Shown in pieces: positions 12,830 to 21,395 of a stretch of DNA of 64,000 bases. The notes under the pieces are model-generated. The model was not told where the DNA came from. It did no database searches and saw only the letters and a list, made by a program, of their open reading frames with translations. Source of the stretch: Mucor racemosus (lineage: Eukaryota > Mucoromycota > Mucoromycetes > Mucorales > Mucoraceae); assembly GCA_027405735.1 (NCBI GenBank), contig JAPEHQ010000025.1, forward strand, positions 124,001 to 188,000, read 5' to 3'. Both the position numbers and the translations under genes were made by a program. Each line of letters begins with the position of its first letter. Position 1 is the stretch's first letter.

Positions 12830-13797
12830 AAAACTAGGCTAAATTTTTTTGTCCTTGTTCAATTTTTTTTCCATTAAATAATAATAAAATAAAATTATGT
12901 TTTTGTACCTGAGATGTTCAACTTTAATCCAAAAACGCGTTTCCGGATATATCCTACCTCTAACAGATGATATAATTTTTTTAATCCTAATGTTTCAGAT
13001 TTTTGCAGCTTATTCACAGTTAAAATCAGAAACTTTGGGCCTTCATATCTCTGTGAAAAATTAAGCTATACAAACATTTTTTATAATAAAACTTACTTGT
13101 TTTGAAGCGATCTATAACATATTTAAGTATAAAAAAATTCTGAGCACTTTTATTTTTTTTTTCATTTTTTGGCATTTCTATAGTAGATTTCAAATATTGG
13201 TTAAATTGAGCAACATTTTTTTTACATTCCTGTCATCAAGCTCGTTGAGCTCTCTTGAATCCAATTTAGTTTTTCTTAAAATGTTGATTTTTCGTGGAGA
13301 TATCCTCAAAAATGTGGATAAAAATATACTTTCATTTCTAGCTTCCATTTTTCCCTTATAAACCCTCATCCCAAATTCTGAATCTGAAAAAATTTTGGAT
13401 AAAAATCTTGTTTTCTCTACAAAAAATGCAGCTAGAAGATTTCACAATAGCTCGATCAATAGATACTTTTTTTGCGCATCATTTGAAAAACTTATATTCT
13501 AAATATGCTTATAAAAAGTTATATGTATATTCAAAAAACCTCCAAAATTTCAATTGCATTTTACGCAAAGTTTAATGTGGAATGTTTGCCGGAATTTTTT
13601 TAGATGGATACAGAAACCAAAACTGTACAAAAACTATTTAATATGCTAGGTCGGCTTACTTTTCAGAACCCATCCTTGTGAATATTAATCCAATTCATCT
13701 TCAATTATACATGATACAACACGATAATAGATTTAAATATATACTGAATAAAAATTTATATTTCTACTTTCACAGATCACTGTAAATTGAGGAAACT
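12830..13797 (-). repeat. Repeat family C, copy 1
   Basis: This block is the reverse complement of sequence at 26,010-27,090, 47,985-49,095 and 63,215-64,000, with shared landmarks such as GGATATTTCCGGAAACGCG and GGATATCTCCACGAAAA. Copy 1 lacks the internal stretch present in the others that begins CTACTCTGCATTTTT. The copies differ by many substitutions, so they are old. No terminal inverted repeat or intact ORF was found. Confidence 0.7.
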
Positions 13798-13799
13798 AG

Positions 13800-13865
13800 G
13801 GATGTTGTCGAGCCCAGCTTATACTAGTAAATTTGGCTGGCAAACCCCGTCTCAACACCAATGCT
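13800..13865 (+). repeat. Short hairpin element D, copy 1
   Basis: It contains TGTCGAGCCCAGCTTATA followed after about 20 nt by GGCTGGCAAACCCCG and CTCAACA, a degraded inverted match to the start. The same unit is seen at 49,308-49,366 (inverted, better preserved) and partly at 19,020-19,070. Confidence 0.55.
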
Positions 13866-13916
13866 AGAGGGAACCATCAGCAAAACATGATATTTCTGCC
13901 CAATAAAACAACGTGT

Positions 13917-14457
13917 TGTGTCCTATTATATTTCATGTTTGATAAATAATGCTTAAAAAAGAATATAATTATAAGAGAATCAGTAATGGATCATTTATTC
14001 AACTGTATAATAAAAACAAGATGTCGTTTATTCAGAAATTAAAAGTATGGCCTTTTACTGTATATTGATTTGATATTGAGATCCTGAAATGTAAGTTAAG
14101 GCACTACTGAATCATTAGATTTGTTTGATAATAATTTACTATGGATGGAAATGGGTCAATCATAATTTAACCATGCTTGCAGAGCTTATGAGTTGTCGTG
14201 TTTCAATACTACGCTAAATGTGTTTCTTGGATGTTGATTTGATAGCTACTTGATTGATTAACCGCAAAGATGAAATAATATGGTGTCATAATTGAGGTCC
14301 AAGGGTTCTTGCTAATTGCTGGATTAAACCTAGTACGCTAGGAGTTTTTTATATCCGATATCAAGACTTTACACTTCAATACATGTCGTATTCAATAGAT
14401 TGTAAGATGCATTGATACTGTAGACGGCGATAAAGTATGATGGTACTTGGTGGCATA
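13917..14457 (+). repeat. LTR-like repeat H, copy 1
   Basis: About 530 bp, related to 19,252-19,779 and inverted copies at 25,258-25,769, 51,400-51,796 and 62,838-63,183. Copies begin TGT near a GTATATTTTC motif and end near CATACAACA, so TG...CA ends as in LTRs are likely. It carries TTTGATAAATAATGCTTAAA near its start. It directly abuts the P element at 14,458. Confidence 0.6.
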
Positions 14458-16485
14458 CACTATGGCCGACCTGTGCTGCACAAGATGATTTCGTTGTGTC
14501 CAGGTTGGCAGCACACTGTAGCCTGAGTTGTTGTGCTCACTAAATATGGCGAAAAAAATAACAAGATGCACATGGGCACAAAAAAAAAAGTGCACACAAA
14601 CATAACGGTAAGCCTGTATGTGCAGAATTATAGATTCTGCTCGTGTGTATGACATTAATTCCATGTGTACATAATAATAGTAGAGTTTTCCATAAGCATA
14701 TCATTATCCCTATTTGTGCATGATAATAAAATCTAACCATGTGCATAATACAACGAGCTAATCGTATGGGCGCAAATTGGTTGTTTATCCATGAGCATTG
14801 AGCCGTTCTCAAAATTGCATTGTATTTTTTGCTGGAATGGGTTTTTAAATTACATTTGTTGCTTTTATTAATATAGATTATAGACAATACAATTCCATAC
14901 GTTGTTGATATAGAGCAATACATGCAAGAGCCTATATATTTACGGTTATTACCATTTGTAAATACTGTATGCTTATAGCTATAATGTTTATAGCAACAAT
15001 GGTTTTTCCTCGAGCATAAACTTAAATAACACGTAATGCTTAAATTTATATGAATGCCATATCTAAGATTATAGATGTTACTTTATCGCACATAAAATTT
15101 AAACAAATTAACCTTGTTTAAACTTACTAGTTTAGTTTACAATTGTCAGCTGTAAAAGATTTGTTTTCAAGCATAGCTACTATCAAACCCATGGTTATTG
15201 GGCAAGACATCAGTTTTTTTTTTTGTATTTCTACATCATTTGAAATTTTATCATTTTTCTCAAATATTTCGTAGGTTTGTAGCCAGTTCTAGCTTTTCAT
15301 TGAGTAGCTATAAATATCATTGCCTTCGATTTGATCTGGAAATCAAGAAATAACGTCTAACAATACAGTAGTAAATAATGATATTTGATCTTAGAATGCG
15401 GTTAAATGAAAATATCAGTCTCTAATATAGGCTGTTACCTATATTAGAAATATTAGTACCTTATGTTAGCATGCGTATTCAAGCAAAAGAAAAGAATACC
15501 AGCTTGATAATCTAATATACCTTTTTCAAACGGTAAATATATTATCCTGGAATATGAAAACAAAAAGAGAGAAATAACACACGTAGAAAAGGATTATTTT
15601 CAAGGCTTTACATTATTTAACGCAATTAAAATCTGCTAAATTGCACATTTCAGCCGATGTAAAAAAAGCAGCATTACAGCGCATCAACCCATAAACTAAA
15701 CTAAATAGGTAATATCTGTTATCATACAAATATACATTTTTCTACCAGAAAAACCGTCCGTCATATCATACATTTTTTAAAAAATTACAAATGAGAGCCC
15801 GTAGAGCAACGCCGTAATTGAGCATAGCGAGAGAACGATTGAACGCCTAAGTTTCATACTATGGTATATCAGTTTTAAGTAAAAAGGAGTTTTTTTAACT
15901 TTTCTTATATTTAGCCATGTAAGGTCTGAAAATTCAGTTTTTGTCGCAGACATTTTCGGGGACTCATTTTATCCTTACCAACACTCATGATTTTGATCAA
16001 AAAACAGAAAAATCAAATTTTGATACCAAAATCAACGTTTAAATATACTACAATGTGAGAGAAAATTGTAGCCATAGCTAATACAGATTTTATGAAAGCC
16101 TAATATTAAATGTTAAACAATGAAACTTTGTACTTTTGCCCCAAAAACGGTTTTTTGATTAAAGGATTTTCATGTTATATTTTGCAATAAAAATGTTTGC
16201 TATTTTTTATTGAGCAAATAGAGTGCTAAATTCTGCATATGTGTATATTTTTTGTTTTTTTAATTGGTAGTATAATTAACTCTAGATTTGCAAAACCAAA
16301 AAAAAAAATTTAAAAAATGTCAAAATTGATGATCTGGACAAGAATAATTTTCGAAATTAATATTCTGTTTATAAGCCTTGTAAGTCTTAAAAATAAGAGA
16401 TTTTATTATACTTGAGAACGTTTTCAAGAATTTACGATGCTGTACCCACTTGATTCAAGCTTATTACTGTAAATAATTATACATC
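14458..16485 (+). repeat. Long repeat family P, copy 1 (3' truncated)
   Basis: About 2 kb, collinear with 20,692-23,045 and with the inverted copy interrupted by the chromovirus. It begins CACTATGGCCGACC and immediately forms a hairpin (GCCGACCTG with CAGGTTGGC, CACAA with TTGTG, about 14,464-14,510). An array of GTGCATAATA-like motifs follows at about 14,600-14,765. Similarity to copy 2 stops at about 16,485. Short ORFs inside are not conserved between copies, so I treat it as noncoding. Confidence 0.7.
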
Positions 16486-16565
16486 ATGTTAATATTGCGT
16501 GGTAGTTTATTTGATGATAATATAACCTTTATAATTATTGCGCTAGAGGTAATTCACATTGAGAT

Positions 16566-16735
16566 TTAATCTTGCATTTCAATAATATCATAAACATAAA
16601 CATGACCATCACTGAAACCTATTGCCTTCTTTTTATCCTTTTTGTCCCAAGCCAATTTATTCAATATTTTACTAGAACCAACTCAAGTACTTGCGAAGGG
16701 TTCCTTGGTATTTGTATCCAAATTCCATAAATTAA
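16566..16735 (-). pseudogene. Relic of a cytoplasmic dynein intermediate chain gene (WD40 end)
   Basis: On the minus strand a frame reads NLWNLDTNTKEPFAST, then an in-frame TGA, then VGSSKILNKLAWDKKDKKK followed by AIGFSDGHVYVYDI and a stop. The wording (LWNL..T.., LNKLAWD, SDGHVYVYDI) fits the last WD40 blades of fungal dynein intermediate chain, which links dynein to dynactin and cargo. Flanking sequence does not continue the gene, and the fragment sits between repeat copies P1 and the P tail at 16,864. It is a dead fragment, possibly captured or left behind by a mobile element. The family assignment is from memory of the family pattern; I give it moderate confidence. Confidence 0.55.
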
Positions 16736-16863
16736 ATGGACTGGTTCATTTAAAGTAATATCAAACGTATCATCGGCCCGCCTTATAATGAATGTCAATC
16801 TAAAATCAGAAACATCCCGGTGTCATCGTTATAAGCTATGAAAAGCTTGATTTTTAATAATTT

Positions 16864-17610
16864 AGTGGAATTACATACTAAAAACGCTTGATAAAAATAA
16901 AACAACCTAAATTCCAAGTGTCGCTCATAAGATATGATGCCACTTGAAATGTGAACAACAATAATAAACAAACGCTTCAATTGAACACAATAACAAACGC
17001 ATGCTAAAAATATGAAATACCCTTTTTTTGAACCATACATGTCGTGTAGATGATAGCACCCTTGATCACGGCGCAATCAATTACATAAATGAAATATATA
17101 TCAAAACAGGATTCTATCCAAATCAATAATGATAATAAACAAAGATATCAATTTAGTCAACTACTCATCTATATCGAAGTTGCACTATCAATATAAATAA
17201 GATTCAAGCATCATATAAAAACTACCCCTTAAAAATCAAGTTTACATAAAATAGATATAACAGAAATAAACAAAACAACCATTTCCCAAAAGGTCGATAT
17301 TGTCACACTTGACATACAATCCCTTATGGTCAATGCTCTACACAATTTACCCCTTAAAATATCAAACCAATAACAATGTACTCAAAACTGGAAGATTACT
17401 AAATATACATCCATTCAAGTCTGATGGTATCCAAGTTCTCCAAATCACTATAAGTACCCTCATGCTTTTCAATTATTTTAACTCTTCAGAAATCTTTTGT
17501 AATAAGAACTTTAGCTGATTATAATTGTATTTCTACTGCTTTTATTTTTATATTTTTTTATTTTATTAGTAAATAACATCGTCATTTACTGCAAATAATA
17601 CAACAATTAA
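16864..17610 (-). repeat. P-family tail fragment
   Basis: It starts AGTGGAATTACATACT and matches 51,803-52,540 in the same orientation and 23,600-24,333 inverted. In copy 2 this stretch is the distal end of the P element, so here it lies inverted relative to P copy 1, which points to an inversion or a separate truncated insertion. Confidence 0.6.
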
Positions 17611-17952
17611 ATAAAAAACAAAATTAATAATGCTAATCGCATATGGTGAGTATTCAACATCTAGTTAAGTTTGATAATGAAGAATGCTTTTGAACCCTTT
17701 TGAAAATCCTGAATCAAACACAACATCTTGGCCCCGTAATTTATATCCATCAAAATGTCGCTATTCCCACTACACAATGAATTCACCTTTTATCAATCTT
17801 GACCTCGTTTTACATTGAGTATCAGTATTTTTTTACCAGTTGTATTCTCTCTGATTCATTAATATTTGGTCAAATTTAACGATAGTGTATTAAATTACAA
17901 TTTACTAGTATACTGTTGGTACTTTTTTGTTATTACTTTAAAAACTTGATTC

Positions 17953-18005
<53 letters not shown>

Positions 18006-18785
18006 GCATTATTGACTATAGTTGTCAAACTAATTGATTCATACAGTATATCATATGATTATTTCGCATTGGTAGAGACTATACAATTAATACCTGCATT
18101 TAACACTGGTGGATTGGAAAGTTGGTGTCTGTATTTAGTTTGTTGAATAATGCGTACATTGTTGGTTATCCAGTATAATTTATATTTCTAGGTGTTTCTA
18201 TCCCTAAAAACTCAATTTCCAAATACAACTGCATCTGTTGAATATCACTTGTGAGAGTTTATGGATACATACAATCTTATTTATAGAAAGAATAATAATA
18301 AAGGCTAGTAACATTTATCATGGAGAACGTAGTAGACTTTATTACTAGAAAAACTAATGGTAAAAGAAAGAACCAACAGCTTCTAGGTCTTGGTTTAAAA
18401 GACTATTTATAAGAATTGCATTTCAATATAAGTTAGAAATGGAATTGGCTTCAAAACTGGCTGTTTAATGTCCTCGAAAACCGACAACTTGAGTTTCTGT
18501 ACGTTGTAGCTCATGTTATACTAACTCCCATTTTGGCAAATATTGCTTTATAATTCATCCAATTGTTGTAATACACAGCTTAATATTAATGTAATAACAT
18601 TGAGTTTTGTCTATATCCCCATCAAAAATTGGCATTTTTTCTAAATGGTGTCTATTACCAATTTCTGGGAAGATCTACTATCATTTTCAAAAAGAAAAAA
18701 TACACCTTAATTTGCTGCATTTCCCAAAATAGTACAAAAAAACTGACAAATACATGTCCATAAATACCCGGATTAACATTGTAGA
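17611..18785. other. Gene-free region with ATT microsatellite
   Basis: No exon was supported. The only clear structure is the trinucleotide run at 17,954-18,005 (about 17 ATT units). An open frame crosses it, but its product is mostly poly-Leu and is not credible. Confidence 0.5.
17954..18005 (+). repeat. (ATT)n microsatellite
   Basis: Uninterrupted run of about 17 ATT trinucleotides, read directly from the sequence. Confidence 0.95.
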
Positions 18786-18960
18786 CCAAAGGAGAGTGAC
18801 AAGCTTAAAAGGTAGTGTATGCGCTACAAATTGAGTGCGACACACATATTCGTGAGTTCAAACCCGCCAAAGGAGAAGTCCTTTGATATTAGGATATGGA
18901 TTTCGAAAAGGAATCTCAGATGACCTTGCTTCTCATCGAATATGATCCTCCTTTTTTTTT
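18786..18960 (+). mobile_element. Candidate tRNA-derived SINE
   Basis: A tRNA-like head has an A-box-like AAGCTTAAAAGGTAG, a TATGCGCTACAA core and a B-box-like GAGTTCAAACCC, spaced as in tRNA genes, but the stems do not fold cleanly. A body of about 90 nt follows, ending in a T run (18,952-18,960), the usual Pol III stop. This is the layout of a SINE. A second element with a related head lies at 50,665-50,814. Confidence 0.45.
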
Positions 18961-19251
18961 CTTAATAAGTTTTGCATATGTCTAGCAAATTTTTTCCTTT
19001 TTTATTAATGCATATAATATGCATACTAGTAAATTTTTCTGGTAAAACCCGGCTCGACACCAATACTACCAGCATCCATGGGTCCTTTTAGGTTCAGCCA
19101 GTTCGAGCAAAACTTTGGTTACCTGCTACCTACACCTACTAAGATCAGCAAGCCCATCAGTTCTTCTCAACGGATATGAATCCAAATGACCTCCCGTTGC
19201 AATGGCAAGTACTTCTAGGGCTGATCCGCAGAATTGCAAAAGGTTTAGCCT
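18961..19251. repeat. D-like fragment and unclassified spacer
   Basis: The part at about 19,020-19,070 matches the right half of element D (ACTAGTAAATTT, CTGGTAAAACCCGGCTCGAC). The rest, up to the H repeat, has no match that I noticed. Confidence 0.4.
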
Positions 19252-19779
19252 TGTCGTATATTTTCAGGTTTAATAAATAATACTTAAAAAAGAATACAAT
19301 TAAAAGAGAAGGAGTAATAAATCAGTTCTTCAACTGTATAATAAAAACAAGGTATCGTTTATTTAGATATGAAAGTATGGTCTTTTATATTGAATTGGCA
19401 TTGAGATCCTGAAATGTAATTTAAGGCACTATTGAACCATTAGATCTGTTTGGTAGTGATTTATTATAGATTTAAATGGATCAATCATAATTTAACCTTT
19501 CTTACAGAGCTTGTGAGTTGCCTTGTTTCAGTGCTGTACTAAATGTGCTTGTTGGATGTCGATTTGATTGCTACTTGATTGATTAGCCGCTGGAATAAAA
19601 TAATATGGTGTTATAATTGAGATCCAAGCGTTATTGGTAATTGCTGGATAAACTTAGTATGCTAGGAGTCTTTTGTATCAAGAGTTTTCATTTTAATAAA
19701 TCTCGTATTCAATAAATTGTAAGAAGATGTATTGATACTGTAGAAGGTAAACACATATGGTACTTGGTGGCATACAACA
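19252..19779 (+). repeat. LTR-like repeat H, copy 2
   Basis: 528 bp from TGTCGTATATTTTC to CATACAACA, so with TG...CA ends. The bases on either side (AGCCT and TAGTA) do not match as a target duplication, so the copy may be recombinant or part of a larger element. Confidence 0.6.
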
Positions 19780-19890
19780 TAGTATATGATTCGTATTTTT
19801 GCCAATGGTCACTCCTCCAATGTTTATATATATACTTAAAATAACCAGCTAATAAAATACAATTAGAACTAGATATGTTTATGAAGATTT

Positions 19891-20356
19891 CAAACTATGA
19901 GTATAAAGATCAGTTATTTATATGTTTTAGGAGCGCGGATATAGGATATAACATTCGATAGTTAAATCTTAATTTTATAAGTTGGAAGACCAGTTGTATG
20001 AGGTTTTGATGGGAATAGATTGGCCAGAACCAGTTCCGACAAGGAGGAGGCAGAGTTAAGTAGATAGAATATTCTTTATAATAGAAAAAAACCAATGTGA
20101 ATTGCAGGTAGAGATTTTACATTGGCTCAGCTTAAATAATACCACATCATCTTAGGCTAAATATAATATATAATATAATCACTCCACCTTATTCTATAAT
20201 TGAAATAAAGTTGATATGCATTATTCCTTACAGTTCCTAACTCTGATGATCATGTCCAGATAACCTATTAAGAACATACGATGAACCATATCTTCTGCGC
20301 TCATTATTAGTATTGCATATTACATAATCCAGCTCAATATTTAGTTAGTATCCTAA
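19891..20356 (+). repeat. Repeat E, copy 1
   Basis: It matches 62,319-62,832 in the same orientation, from CAAACTATGAGTATAAAGATC to AGTATCCTAA. Both copies lie between an H repeat and the start of a P element, although the two P elements point in opposite directions. No ORF was recognised. Confidence 0.6.
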
Positions 20357-20691
20357 ACATCCAAAAAAAGCCGAACAATCTCCGGAAGCAGCCATCTAAT
20401 AATATTTCTAAGCTTTAAACCTCTAGAAAAATTACCGGACAGCCCGGACGCGGCTGTTTAAATATTACAAGCAGCTATAAGATGCAGGTATTGAAATTTC
20501 ATACAAAAACTAAGCTTCGGCTGTATTGCTTCTGCTATTACTTATTCAAAGGCTTATTTTAAGTAAAGGATAAATACAACGTACAACATTATTAGCCTAA
20601 TAACGGATTGAAATTGAAAAGTGTAAGGTGATACAACCGGATGCAAGAAGAGTCCATAAAACCACAAATTTAAAGGATTCATATATAAAAG
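20357..20691. other. Unclassified spacer between repeats E and P
   Basis: About 330 bp with no exon and no match that I noticed elsewhere in the window; somewhat more GC-rich around 20,380-20,450. Confidence 0.4.
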
Positions 20692-20839
20692 CACTACGGC
20701 CGACCTGTGCTGCACAAAATGATTTTGTTGTGCCTAGGTTGGCTGCACACTATGGCCTGATGAGTTGTTGCGCCCATTGAATAATGGCTAAAAAGATAAC
20801 AAGATGCTGCACATGGGCACAACAAAAGAAACTGCACGC

Positions 20840-20992
20840 GAGCATAACGAAAAGCCTGTATGTGCAGAATCATAGATTCTGTTCGTGCGCATAATATTAA
20901 TCCTATGTATGCATAATAGTAGAAGAATTGCCCATAAGCATATCATTATTCCTATTTGTGCATAATAATAAAATTTGACTGTGAACATAATA
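20840..20992 (+). repeat. Array of seven GTGCATAATA-like motifs in P copy 2
   Basis: Motif starts at 20,840, 20,862, 20,887, 20,909, 20,936, 20,958 and 20,983, that is, steps of 22, 25, 22, 27, 22 and 25 nt. Variants include AGCATAACG, GTGCAGAATC, GCGCATAATA, ATGCATAATA, GTGCATAATA and GAACATAATA. The same array is present in P copies 1 and 3. Confidence 0.7.
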
Positions 20993-21081
20993 ATGAGCTG
21001 ATCGATTGGGCACAAATTGGTTTGTACATGGGATCGTGTCGTTTTCAAAATTCCATTGTATTTTTTTACAGGAATAATGGG

Positions 21082-21395
21082 TGATCTATCAGAATTACAA
21101 CATTCGACATATAGAAGATCTCCGACAAATCTAGCAGATCTTATATATCCAGTAACTGGTTTCTGTCACCCAGGAACTAATAATGAAACATAACTTATAG
21201 CAATATTACCACTGAAACATAACATGTTATATCCATACACATTAATAATAATATCTAATTATTGTCGCATCTAATGGATCCCTGTCCATTAGATCTTATT
21301 ACACAATCCCAATAACTATATAAACCCATATTTAATTCATTCTAATAAACGGTACTTTTTACGTTGATTTTAATTTACAAAATCTCGATAAATCA
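21082..21395 (+). mobile_element. Solo LTR J inside P copy 2
   Basis: 314 bp starting TGATCTATCAGAATTACAAC and ending CGATAAATCA, flanked by ATGGG on both sides (21,077-21,081 and 21,396-21,400). P copies 1 and 3 lack it and show the uninterrupted site, so the insertion is directly visible. TG...CA ends and a 5-bp target duplication are those of a solo LTR left by recombination. Confidence 0.85.

Noticed and set aside
14540..14923. 127-codon minus-strand frame in P copy 1
   Set aside because: The frame runs over the GTGCATAATA-like array and is broken in P copies 2 and 3, so it is a by-product of the repeat motif.
17916..18146. Poly-Leu open frame
   Set aside because: Product of the ATT microsatellite.
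18786..18870. Functional tRNA gene
   Set aside because: A and B boxes are present, but acceptor, T and anticodon stems do not pair; SINE head or pseudogene is more likely. The same holds for 50,665-50,740.
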